A DNA stretch of 6,794 nucleotides from Rhizobiaceae bacterium (GTDB lineage: Bacteria; Pseudomonadota; Alphaproteobacteria; Rhizobiales; Rhizobiaceae), in contig JAGWJK010000236.1 in assembly GCA_028865845.1 (NCBI GenBank), forward strand, positions 1 through 6,794, in the 5' to 3' direction. Both the position numbers and the translations under genes were made by a program. The notes beneath the pieces are model-generated. The model was given only the letters and a program-made list of their open reading frames with translations. It was not told where the DNA came from and searched no databases. How positions within the stretch are numbered: position 1 is the first letter of the stretch; the number at the start of each line of letters is the position of its first letter. Positions 1-4,945 of the stretch are shown here, in pieces.

Positions 1-626
1 ATATGCTTGGTCGCGGAGTAGACGACGATGTGGGCGCCGAGTTCCAGCGGCTTCTGGAAAAGTGGCGTCGCAAAGACGTTGTCGACCACGACCTTGGCGT
101 CGATCAGGTTGGCGAGCTTGGCGACGGCGGCGATGTCGACCACTTCCAGCGTCGGGTTTGTCGGGCTTTCGAGGAAAAAGACCTTGGTGTTCGGCTTGAT
201 CGCCTTTTCCCAGTTTTCGATGAAGCGACCGTCTACCAGCGTGCATTCGATGCCGTATCTCGGCGCCAGGGTCTCGACGACCCAGCGGCAGGAACCGAAG
301 AGCGCGCGGGCCGCGACGATATGGTCGCCGGCCTTCAGCTGGCAGAGGATGGCGGCGGTAACGGCGGCCATCCCGGATGCGGTGGCGCGAGCGTCTTCAG
401 CACCTTCAAGCGCGCACATGCGCTTCTCGAACATGTCGTTGGTCGGGCTGCCGTAGCGCGCATAGATGAAACCGTCGGTCTCGCCCTTGAAGCGGGCTTC
501 CGCCGCTTCCGACGTGTCGTAAACGAAGCCCTGGGTCAGATAGATTGCTTCGGAGGTTTCGCCGAACTGCGAGCGGAGCGTTCCGCCGTGAATGAGTTGC
601 GTTGCGGGGCGCCAAGTCTTGCTCAT
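1..626 (-). CDS. metZ: O-succinylhomoserine sulfhydrylase (MetZ), 3' part missing
   Basis: This gene should encode the PLP enzyme that makes homocysteine directly from O-succinylhomoserine (or a related O-acylhomoserine) and sulfide, in cytosolic methionine synthesis. The window shows 208 codons from ATG at 626; the C-terminal half lies beyond the window start. It begins MSKTWRPATQLIHGG, typical of the Cys/Met-metabolism PLP family (fold type I). Visible motifs are YARYGSPT (residues 55-62, the Tyr/Arg pair that contacts PLP phosphate in this family), SGMAAVT (84-90), ESPTNP (153-158), VDN (181-183, with the Asp that pairs with the pyridine nitrogen) and YSATKH (203-208), where K207 is the expected Schiff-base lysine. 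The Shine-Dalgarno is weak (GTGGTGATGG just before the ATG). A SAM-II riboswitch immediately upstream supports MetZ over cystathionine gamma-synthase or MetY, though substrate choice cannot be proved from this half protein. Confidence 0.93.
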   Translation of the reverse strand, partial: MSKTWRPATQLIHGGTLRSQFGETSEAIYLTQGFVYDTSEAAEARFKGETDGFIYARYGSPTNDMFEKRMCALEGAEDARATASGMAAVTAAILCQLKAGDHIVAARALFGSCRWVVETLAPRYGIECTLVDGRFIENWEKAIKPNTKVFFLESPTNPTLEVVDIAAVAKLANLIDAKVVVDNVFATPLFQKPLELGAHIVVYSATKH

Positions 627-641
627 GCCATCACCACTTTC

Positions 642-678
642 AAAAACAAAAAAACCGGTCGCAAAAGCAGACCGGTTT
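642..678 (-). terminator. Leader terminator of the metZ attenuator
   Basis: Read on the minus strand, a perfect 9-bp inverted repeat (AAACCGGTC at 678-670 and GACCGGTTT at 660-652, 9-nt loop) runs into TTTTTTTGTTTTT (654-642). This has the form of an intrinsic terminator and lies between the SAM-II aptamer and the metZ start codon, 16 nt before the ATG. It probably stops transcription when SAM is abundant. Folding was done by eye. Confidence 0.8.
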
Positions 679-680
679 CA

Positions 681-741
681 CCCGGTCTTTTTAGCCATTT
701 GTTTAACGTGGCTGCAAGCCGACCGGCCAAATCACCACGGG
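681..741 (-). promoter_or_regulatory. SAM-II riboswitch aptamer upstream of metZ
   Basis: The minus strand reads CCCGTGGTGATTTGG, then CCGGTCGGCTTGCAGCCACG, then TTAAACAAATGGCTAAAAAG and GACCGGG. This matches the SAM-II (metA-type) motif known from alphaproteobacteria. Stem P1 pairs CGTGG (739-735) with CCACG (711-707). The pseudoknot pairs CCGGTC (726-721) in the P1 loop with GACCGG (687-682) downstream of the GCTAAAAAG element. SAM-II RNAs bind S-adenosylmethionine and lower expression of metA, metX or metZ, so the placement directly before metZ fits. Identification rests on primary-sequence resemblance plus pairings found by eye. Confidence 0.93.
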
Positions 742-748
742 ATAAGTT

Positions 749-777
749 GCAATACTGCCGTTGACCGCTTGCGTCAA
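749..777 (-). promoter_or_regulatory. Putative sigma-70 promoter of metZ
   Basis: On the minus strand a -35 element TTGACG (777-772) is followed after exactly 17 nt by TATTGC (754-749). Initiation about 7 nt downstream would place the RNA 5' end at about 742, right at the start of the SAM-II aptamer, which is the arrangement expected for a riboswitch leader. Confidence 0.6.
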
Positions 778-837
778 TTCCCTGAGTTTGGTTTTGTCTG
801 CGGCAAAATAGAGTGCCGCGCGGCCTTTTGGACATGT

Positions 838-847
838 TATCCGGATA
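838..847. repeat. 10-bp perfect palindrome upstream of dcd
   Basis: TATCCGGATA is a perfect palindrome 85 bp before the deaminase start codon and about 60 bp behind the metZ -35. It could be a protein-binding site or chance. No convincing -35/-10 pair for the deaminase gene was found in 780-932; TTGGAC (829-834) with TTCTAA 17 nt later is the best weak candidate. Confidence 0.25.
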
Positions 848-932
848 GGCTTCTAACGCTGTGAAATTTTGAAGTTGCGCATGATACGGTCCGTCGATTT
901 CGATCCGCCGGCCTGCGCTTCAGGGAAGAGAC

Positions 933-2027
933 ATGATGGCTCGCGAAACAGGAATCTTGGCGGATCGCGCCATTCAAGCCCTCTTCGATGCAGGACGGCT
1001 CGCAAGCGAGAAGGATCTGGACGTCGATCAGATCCAGCCGGCAAGCCTTGACCTCCGGCTGGGAGGCAAGGCGTTTCGGGTCCGGGCGAGCTTCATGCCG
1101 GGTCCGTCGCATCTCGTCTCCGACAAGCTCGACCGGCTGAAGCTACACGTCATCGACCTCTCGGAAGGCGCGGTGCTGGAAACAGGCTGCGTCTATATCG
1201 TGCCGCTGATGGAACGCCTCGATCTGCCGGCCGACATGTCCGCCTCCGCCAATCCGAAAAGCTCGACCGGCCGCCTCGATATCTTCACGCGCGTCATCAC
1301 CGACCGGGCGCAGGAGTTCGACAAGATCCCGGCAGGCTATTCTGGTCCTCTTTATCTCGAAATCAGCCCGCGGACCTTTCCGATCGTCGTGCGCCGCGGT
1401 TCGCGGCTGTCGCAGATCCGTTTCCGCGTCGGCCAAGCCCTGCTCACCGAGCCGGAACTCATGGCGCTGCATGCGACCGAGACGCTGGTTGCCAGCAAGC
1501 AGCCGAACGTCACCGGCGGCGGCATCGCGCTGTCGATCGATCTTGCCGGCGACAAGCAGGGCCTGATCGGCTATCGCGGCAAGCACCACACCGCGGTCGT
1601 CGACGTCGATAAGAAGGCGCAGCACGATATCTTCGATTTCTGGGAGCCGCTCTATAGCCGTGGCCGCACCGATCTGATCCTCGATCCCGACGAGTTCTAC
1701 ATCCTCGTGTCGCGCGAAGCCGTGCACGTGCCGCCGCACTATGCCGCCGAGATGACGCCCTTCGATCCGCTGGTCGGCGAATTCCGCGTGCATTATGCCG
1801 GCTTCTTCGACCCCGGCTTCGGCCATGCGCCGGCCGGCGGCCGCGGCAGCCGCGCCGTGCTCGAAGTGCGCAGCCACGAAGTGCCGTTCATCCTCGAGGA
1901 CGGCCAGATCGTCGGTCGCCTGGTTTACGAACACATGCTGGAACAGCCGGCAAGCCTCTACGGCTCGGGCCTCGGTTCGAACTATCAGGCACAGGGCCTG
2001 AAACTGTCGAAGCATTTCCGGCTGTAG
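933..2027 (+). CDS. dcd: 2'-deoxycytidine 5'-triphosphate deaminase, tandem-duplicated form
   Basis: The predicted enzyme deaminates dCTP to dUTP, feeding thymidylate synthesis in the cytosol. It has 364 residues, about twice the roughly 190 of E. coli Dcd, and reads as two copies of the dUTPase/Dcd fold. Copy 1 has QPASLDLRLG (35-44), KSSTGR (109-114, matching the RSSLAR active-site motif of Dcd) and LYLEIS with E143 at the catalytic-glutamate position. Copy 2 (about 195-340) lacks an SSxxR motif but has FFDPGFG (291-297), like the DPGW/YxG turn of Dcd and dUTPases, and AVLEV with E311. The tail YQAQG (351-355) resembles the C-terminal lid. Start: ATG at 933 and ATG at 936 are both possible behind GGGAAGAG (923-930), giving 364 or 363 residues. 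It is divergent from metZ and followed by a tRNA gene. Long Dcd proteins are common in alphaproteobacteria; assigning active-site residues across the copies is inference. Confidence 0.9.
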   Translation: MMARETGILADRAIQALFDAGRLASEKDLDVDQIQPASLDLRLGGKAFRVRASFMPGPSHLVSDKLDRLKLHVIDLSEGAVLETGCVYIVPLMERLDLPADMSASANPKSSTGRLDIFTRVITDRAQEFDKIPAGYSGPLYLEISPRTFPIVVRRGSRLSQIRFRVGQALLTEPELMALHATETLVASKQPNVTGGGIALSIDLAGDKQGLIGYRGKHHTAVVDVDKKAQHDIFDFWEPLYSRGRTDLILDPDEFYILVSREAVHVPPHYAAEMTPFDPLVGEFRVHYAGFFDPGFGHAPAGGRGSRAVLEVRSHEVPFILEDGQIVGRLVYEHMLEQPASLYGSGLGSNYQAQGLKLSKHFRL

Positions 2028-2044
2028 GCCGAATTCTTTCCGCC

Positions 2045-2050
2045 TTGACA
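2045..2050 (+). promoter_or_regulatory. Possible -35 element of the tRNA-Gly gene
   Basis: A perfect TTGACA lies 35 nt before the mature tRNA 5' end, a plausible distance for a tRNA promoter. No good -10 hexamer occurs 16-18 nt downstream, so only the -35 is supported. Cotranscription from the deaminase gene, whose stop codon ends 58 nt before the tRNA, is an alternative. Confidence 0.3.
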
Positions 2051-2085
2051 GCGACGGGCAACTGTTGGAAGTCTGAGCGTCGAAG

Positions 2086-2159
2086 GCGGGTGTAGCTCAA
2101 TGGTAGAGCAGCAGCTTCCCAAGCTGAATACGAGGGTTCGATTCCCTTCACCCGCTCCA
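2086..2159 (+). tRNA. tRNA-Gly (anticodon CCC)
   Basis: This 74-nt cloverleaf includes an encoded CCA (2157-2159). The acceptor stem is GCGGGTG/CACCCGC, the D arm is GCTC-AATGGTA-GAGC, the anticodon loop is TTCCCAA with CCC at 2118-2120, and the T arm is GAGGG-TTCGATT-CCCTT. It reads GGG glycine codons and closely resembles the E. coli Gly-CCC tRNA. The outermost anticodon-stem pair (positions 27-43) is a G-A mismatch, leaving four Watson-Crick pairs (CAGC/GCTG). Confidence 0.97.
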
Positions 2160-2183
2160 TCTTCTCGACGATTTTTGCATCTT

Positions 2184-2214
2184 ACGAGCGTGGCTGACGG
2201 TGGCTCATGCTCGT
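2184..2214. repeat. Inverted repeat between the tRNA and the small gene
   Basis: ACGAGC (2184-2189) and GCTCGT (2209-2214) form a perfect 6-bp inverted repeat around a 19-nt loop that contains GTGGCT twice. Neither strand has a T-tract right after it, so it is a weak candidate for a terminator of the minus-strand small gene ending at 2256. It may be chance. Confidence 0.2.
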
Positions 2215-2255
2215 TCACCGATGATATACGGCAAGAAACGAAAACAGCGCGCTTC

Positions 2256-2495
2256 TCACGCCGCGTTGAGATCGGCGATCTCGCCGTGCTTGGCGAGCAG
2301 CCGCGGTGATGACATGTCGCCGGTTTCTTCGTCGACCATGACGGCATAGGCGGCGACGCCGACGAAGCGGGCGGCCATGGCGAGCGCGATCTTTTCCGCC
2401 GAGGGTCCGCTCGACGCCTGGCGCATTTCGCCGGGAACGAGGTTTCCGCGGTTCATGCGATAGGGCAGGATAATGAACTTCTCGGCGTTTGACAT
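2256..2495 (-). CDS. Small conserved-looking protein of unknown function, predicted SOS-regulated
   Basis: The 79-residue product starts MSNAEKFIILPYRMNRGNLV and I cannot assign it to a named family. The start ATG at 2495 is chosen because GAGGTGAA (2507-2500) gives a strong Shine-Dalgarno with good spacing; longer readings of the frame would run back into the LysR gene. The protein looks like a soluble alpha/beta peptide: a strand-like KFIILPYR (6-13), a polar loop with PGEMRQASSGPS (21-32), a helix AEKIALAMAARF (33-44), a hydrophobic strand VGVAAYAVMVD (45-55), then acidic EETGD and a C-terminal stretch with SPRLLAKHGEIADL. There is no signal peptide, Cys pair or nuclease motif. Codon use resembles its neighbours. 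The promoter carries an alphaproteobacterial LexA box, suggesting a DNA-damage role, which is inference from regulation only. Confidence 0.8.
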   Translation of the reverse strand: MSNAEKFIILPYRMNRGNLVPGEMRQASSGPSAEKIALAMAARFVGVAAYAVMVDEETGDMSSPRLLAKHGEIADLNAA

Positions 2496-2511
2496 GGCGT
2501 TCACCTCATTT

Positions 2512-2526
2512 GTTCTACAAATGTTC
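2512..2526. promoter_or_regulatory. LexA (SOS) box, GTTC-N7-GTTC
   Basis: The plus strand has GTTC (2512-2515), seven bases, then GTTC (2523-2526). The match extends to TGTTC-N6-TGTTC, i.e. GAACA-N6-GAACA on the minus strand. This is the direct-repeat operator known for LexA of alphaproteobacteria. It sits 17-31 bp upstream of the small gene's ATG and covers that gene's predicted -10, so bound LexA should block transcription. Confidence 0.75.
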
Positions 2527-2546
2527 CGGTTTGCGCCTGATGTCAA
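2518..2546 (-). promoter_or_regulatory. Putative promoter of the 79-residue gene
   Basis: On the minus strand a perfect -35 TTGACA (2546-2541) is followed after 17 nt by CATTTG (2523-2518), a weak -10 lying inside the LexA box. Initiation near 2511 would leave a leader of about 15 nt carrying the GAGGTGAA ribosome site. The promoter fits in the 71-bp gap behind the LysR gene, so the small gene need not be cotranscribed with it. Confidence 0.5.
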
Positions 2547-2566
2547 GCGGTCTTGTGATGATCGCG

Positions 2567-3475
2567 TCAGGCCGGAAGCTGAAAGGTCGATTTGAGGACC
2601 TCGCGCAGCGCCTGGCTGAAGACGGAGATGGGGCGGGCGAGGCGACCGTCCGGCGGGCGATGCAGCATCCAGGAGGTGACCCTGGGGCGAAAATCCGGCG
2701 TATCGATGATCTCCACGGCATCGCGCCAATGGCTGCCCGCCAGCCCCGCCGGCGTGATGATGCCGACGCCAAGGCCGCGTGCGACCAGCGACATTCTGAG
2801 ATCCGAGCTCAGTGCCTCGACACCGATCTGAAACGGCAGGCGCTCCGCTTCGAAGCGATGTTGAATGAAGGAGCGGAAACCGCAGCCGCTCTGGTTCATC
2901 ACCCAGGGAAAGCGCGAAAGTTCGGTAAGCTTCGGCGTTCGTGGAACGCCGAGCGAAGGGGCAGCGACCAGCAGCACGTCGTAAGAGCCGAGATTTTCCC
3001 CGCTCACTTCTTCCGGCGGGACGGTGCCGTCGGCAAGACAGACGGCGGCAGCGTCGAGCTGGCTATGGGCGACCTGCTCGACGAGATGCGGCGACCATCC
3101 GGAAACGATGCGAAGGGTAAGATCGGGAAACTCGCTGTGCAGCCGGTCGAGGGGCTGGGAGAGCGCCGCCTCCGAAAGGTAAGGCATGACACCCAGGCGA
3201 AACTCGCCGGTGATCGCGCCGTCAGGCGAGACGCCGGCTTTCAGATCGTCGAGAGAACGCAGGACGCGGCGCCCATGCTCATAGGCCTGCCGCCCGGCGG
3301 GCGTCGGCCGCAGCGGCTTCGATTGCCGGTCGAGCAGGGCGATGCCGAGGCTGTCCTCCAGGTTCTGGATGCGCCGGGTGATCCCCGGTTGCGTCAGGTT
3401 GATCCGCGCCGAGGCGGAAACGATCGAGCCGGTTTCGACGACCGCTACGAAGGCTTCGAGATCATGGATGTTCAT
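2567..3475 (-). CDS. LysR-family transcriptional regulator
   Basis: The 302-residue length is standard for a LysR-type DNA-binding regulator. The N-terminus MNIHDLEAFVAVVETGSIVSA opens the winged helix-turn-helix (residues 1-60), with recognition-helix sequence LTQPGITRRIQNLEDSLG (27-44) and the wing near LLDRQSKPLRPTPAG (47-61). A linker helix (62-85) leads into the periplasmic-binding-protein-like effector domain from EFRLGVMPYL (91-100) to about 295. MNQSGCGFRSFIQ (193-205) is probably part of the ligand cleft. The start ATG is at 3475; upstream GCGAGTC is a poor Shine-Dalgarno. It diverges from the MFS transporter, so control of that gene and of itself is likely. The effector cannot be read from the sequence. 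Confidence 0.95.
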   Translation of the reverse strand: MNIHDLEAFVAVVETGSIVSASARINLTQPGITRRIQNLEDSLGIALLDRQSKPLRPTPAGRQAYEHGRRVLRSLDDLKAGVSPDGAITGEFRLGVMPYLSEAALSQPLDRLHSEFPDLTLRIVSGWSPHLVEQVAHSQLDAAAVCLADGTVPPEEVSGENLGSYDVLLVAAPSLGVPRTPKLTELSRFPWVMNQSGCGFRSFIQHRFEAERLPFQIGVEALSSDLRMSLVARGLGVGIITPAGLAGSHWRDAVEIIDTPDFRPRVTSWMLHRPPDGRLARPISVFSQALREVLKSTFQLPA

Positions 3476-3510
3476 GACAGACTCGCATAATCATTATCAA
3501 TTCATTTCAC

Positions 3511-3529
3511 TTGTCGCATTATGCGTCAA
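3511..3529. promoter_or_regulatory. Candidate LysR operator, imperfect 19-bp palindrome
   Basis: The 19 bases from TTG at 3511 to CAA at 3529 pair symmetrically around T3520 except for one T/T mismatch; the core CGCATTATGCG (3515-3525) is a perfect palindrome. It overlaps the -35 of the transporter promoter and the expected start of the regulator transcript. Nearby are ATAAT-C-ATTAT (3487-3497) and two direct copies of ATTATCAA (3493-3500, 3552-3559). A strict T-N11-A consensus was not found in the 19-mer, so binding by this particular regulator is inferred from position. Confidence 0.5.
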
Positions 3530-3538
3530 AACTATAAA
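3511..3538 (+). promoter_or_regulatory. Putative promoter of the MFS transporter gene
   Basis: TTGTCG (3511-3516) as -35 and TATAAA (3533-3538) as -10 are separated by 16 nt. Initiation near 3545 would give a leader of about 30 nt. The weak -35 embedded in the palindrome is typical of a promoter that needs an activator. Confidence 0.5.
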
Positions 3539-3559
3539 CATGACCATCAATATTATCAA
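3531..3559 (-). promoter_or_regulatory. Putative promoter of the LysR gene
   Basis: On the minus strand TTGATA (3559-3554) and TATAGT (3536-3531) are spaced by 17 nt. The -10 overlaps the transporter -10 (3533-3538) on the opposite strand, so both promoters compete for the same DNA. The leader to the LysR start codon would be about 49 nt. Confidence 0.5.
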
Positions 3560-3576
3560 AATTTATTGGAGAGCCC

Positions 3577-4812
3577 ATGTCACCCGTTCCTGAACGCATT
3601 GCCCCGGAGCCGGACGAAGAGGCGGCCGAGGCTGTTGCCGCTCCCTCGGTCGTGCTTTTTGCGACCGCGACCGGCATCATCATCATGAACCTTTTTGCAC
3701 CGCAGACGCTGGTCGGCATCATCGGCCCGTCGCTCGGCTTCTCCGAAAGCGGAGCCGGCCTGGTCGCCATGGCGTCGTTGCTCGGCTATGCCGCCGGACT
3801 TTTCTTTCTCGTGCCGCTCGCCGATCTCCTGGAAAACCGCCGGCTGGTGTTGCGCATGCTGGTTTCGGCCCTGGTCATGGCCGTCGCCGCGGCTTTCGCG
3901 CCGACGGGCTGGAGCCTGCTCATCTTTCTGTTTCTGCTTGGTGCGGCCTGTTCCGCCATCCAGATCCTGGTGCCGATCGCAGCGGCGATGACGCCGCCCG
4001 AACATCGCGGCCGCGTGATCGGCAATGTCATGAGCGGCCTCATGGTCGGTATTCTGCTGTCGCGGCCGCTGGCGAGCCTTGTGGCCGATTTCTGGGGCTG
4101 GCGCAGCTTCTATGCCATCAGTGCTGCCGCGCTGGCGCTGCTGACCGCAGTCCTTGCCCTGCGTCTCCCAGAGAGAAAGCCGCTGGCGCATACGAGCTAT
4201 CCCGCTCTCATCGCCTCGCTCTGGCATCTGTTGCGCGACGAGCCTGTCTTGCGGGTGCGTGCCTTTACCGCCGCCCTTGCCATGGCGAGCTTCAGCCTCT
4301 TCTGGACAGCGGTCGCTTTGCGGCTGGCGCAATCGCCTTTCTCGCTCGATCAGGCGGGCATCGCTCTTTTCGCGCTGGTCGGCGCCGGCGGTGCCGCCTC
4401 GACCTCGATCTTCGGACGCCTGGGCGATCGCGGCTGGACGCGGGTGGCGACCACAGTATCGAATCTGATCACCCTCGGCGCCATGGCTTTGGCGGCATGG
4501 GCAGGCACCGCGCAAGGTGATCACTCCGTCGTCGCCCTGATCCTGCTCGGCGCCAGCGCCGTCCTGCTGGATGTCGGCATAACCGGCGACCAGACTCTGG
4601 GTCGCCGAGCGATCAACCTGCTGCAGCCGGAGGCGCGCGGTCGCATCAACGGATTGTTCGTCGGCATTTTCTTTCTCGGTGGCGCACTCGGCTCGGCCTT
4701 GGCGGGCACCGCCTGGAACTGGGGCGGATGGACTGCCGTCTGTGCCGCGGCGGCCGCCTTCGGCGTCGTGGCGCTGGTCACGGGCCTGATGACCGGGTCG
4801 TCACGCGCTTGA
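3577..4812 (+). CDS. MFS transporter, 12-helix drug/proton antiporter-like
   Basis: This 411-residue inner-membrane protein of the major facilitator superfamily probably exports or imports a small molecule using the proton gradient. An acidic, Pro-rich cytoplasmic tail (1-22) precedes the first hydrophobic helix (about 24-45). The loop between helices 2 and 3 carries PLADLLENRR (80-89), a variant of MFS motif A with D83 and the basic pair kept. PPEHRGRVIGN (140-150) precedes helix 5, and helices 5-6 (about 147-195) contain GxxxG-rich segments. A polar central loop (198-226) splits the halves; GRLGDRGWTRV (280-290) repeats motif A in the second half, and PEARGRINGL (351-360) mirrors the helix 4-5 loop. 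The start is supported by TTGGAGAG (3566-3573). Divergent from the LysR gene, which probably controls it. The overall pattern resembles the YnfM/arabinose-efflux-like group; the substrate is unknown. Confidence 0.93.
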   Translation: MSPVPERIAPEPDEEAAEAVAAPSVVLFATATGIIIMNLFAPQTLVGIIGPSLGFSESGAGLVAMASLLGYAAGLFFLVPLADLLENRRLVLRMLVSALVMAVAAAFAPTGWSLLIFLFLLGAACSAIQILVPIAAAMTPPEHRGRVIGNVMSGLMVGILLSRPLASLVADFWGWRSFYAISAAALALLTAVLALRLPERKPLAHTSYPALIASLWHLLRDEPVLRVRAFTAALAMASFSLFWTAVALRLAQSPFSLDQAGIALFALVGAGGAASTSIFGRLGDRGWTRVATTVSNLITLGAMALAAWAGTAQGDHSVVALILLGASAVLLDVGITGDQTLGRRAINLLQPEARGRINGLFVGIFFLGGALGSALAGTAWNWGGWTAVCAAAAAFGVVALVTGLMTGSSRA

Positions 4813-4844
4813 AGCTTGTGAAGGCAGGCACCATATGGACGCTC

Positions 4845-4872
4845 TGCGGCGGCACAGTTACATGTCGCCGCA
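4845..4872. repeat. 10-bp stem-loop between transporter and acyltransferase
   Basis: TGCGGCGGCA (4845-4854) pairs with TGTCGCCGCA (4863-4872) around an 8-nt loop; nine Watson-Crick pairs and one G-T. It starts 33 bp after the transporter stop and is followed by AAGAAACCATCCTTTCTT, itself a 6-bp inverted repeat, not by a T-tract. It could slow RNA decay or act as an imperfect terminator; the sequence does not decide. Confidence 0.45.
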
Positions 4873-4945
4873 AAGAAACCATCCTTTCTTCAGGTTCCTG
4901 CCAGAGATCGGTGACAGAACGCCGTTCCAACAGGAATGAATCTCG

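Noticed and set aside
630..738. The 8-mer ATCACCAC occurs in the aptamer P1 region (731-738) and at the metZ ribosome site (630-637), suggesting translational control by strand exchange
   Set aside because: P1 formation with SAM would free the ribosome site, the opposite of the expected effect; the terminator model explains the leader better.
3..764. Long plus-strand open frame (253 codons) over the left end
   Set aside because: It is antisense to metZ and runs through the SAM-II riboswitch; its translation is Arg/Gly-rich with no recognisable motif, whereas the minus strand gives a clear PLP-enzyme sequence.
1143..2015. 290-codon minus-strand open frame
   Set aside because: It lies fully antisense to the dCTP deaminase gene and reads as low-complexity His/Ala/Arg-rich sequence, a usual shadow of high-GC coding DNA.
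2086..2255. tRNA 3' end as an integration site for a mobile element
   Set aside because: No integrase gene, no second copy of the tRNA 3' end and no change in base composition are visible in the window.
2256..2729. 157-codon version of the small minus-strand gene
   Set aside because: The extra N-terminal part overlaps the end of the LysR gene in another frame and reads through the promoter and LexA box; the ATG at 2495 has a strong ribosome site.
2489..3490. 333-codon plus-strand open frame
   Set aside because: It is antisense to the LysR gene, has no ribosome site at its start and no domain pattern.
3580..4524. 314-codon minus-strand open frame
   Set aside because: It is antisense to the MFS transporter gene and very rich in Arg, Gln, His and Gly without any motif.
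4917..4927. GAAC-N3-GTTC just upstream of the acyltransferase as a LexA or other operator
   Set aside because: It is an inverted repeat with 3-nt spacing, unlike the GTTC-N7-GTTC direct repeat, and short enough to be chance.
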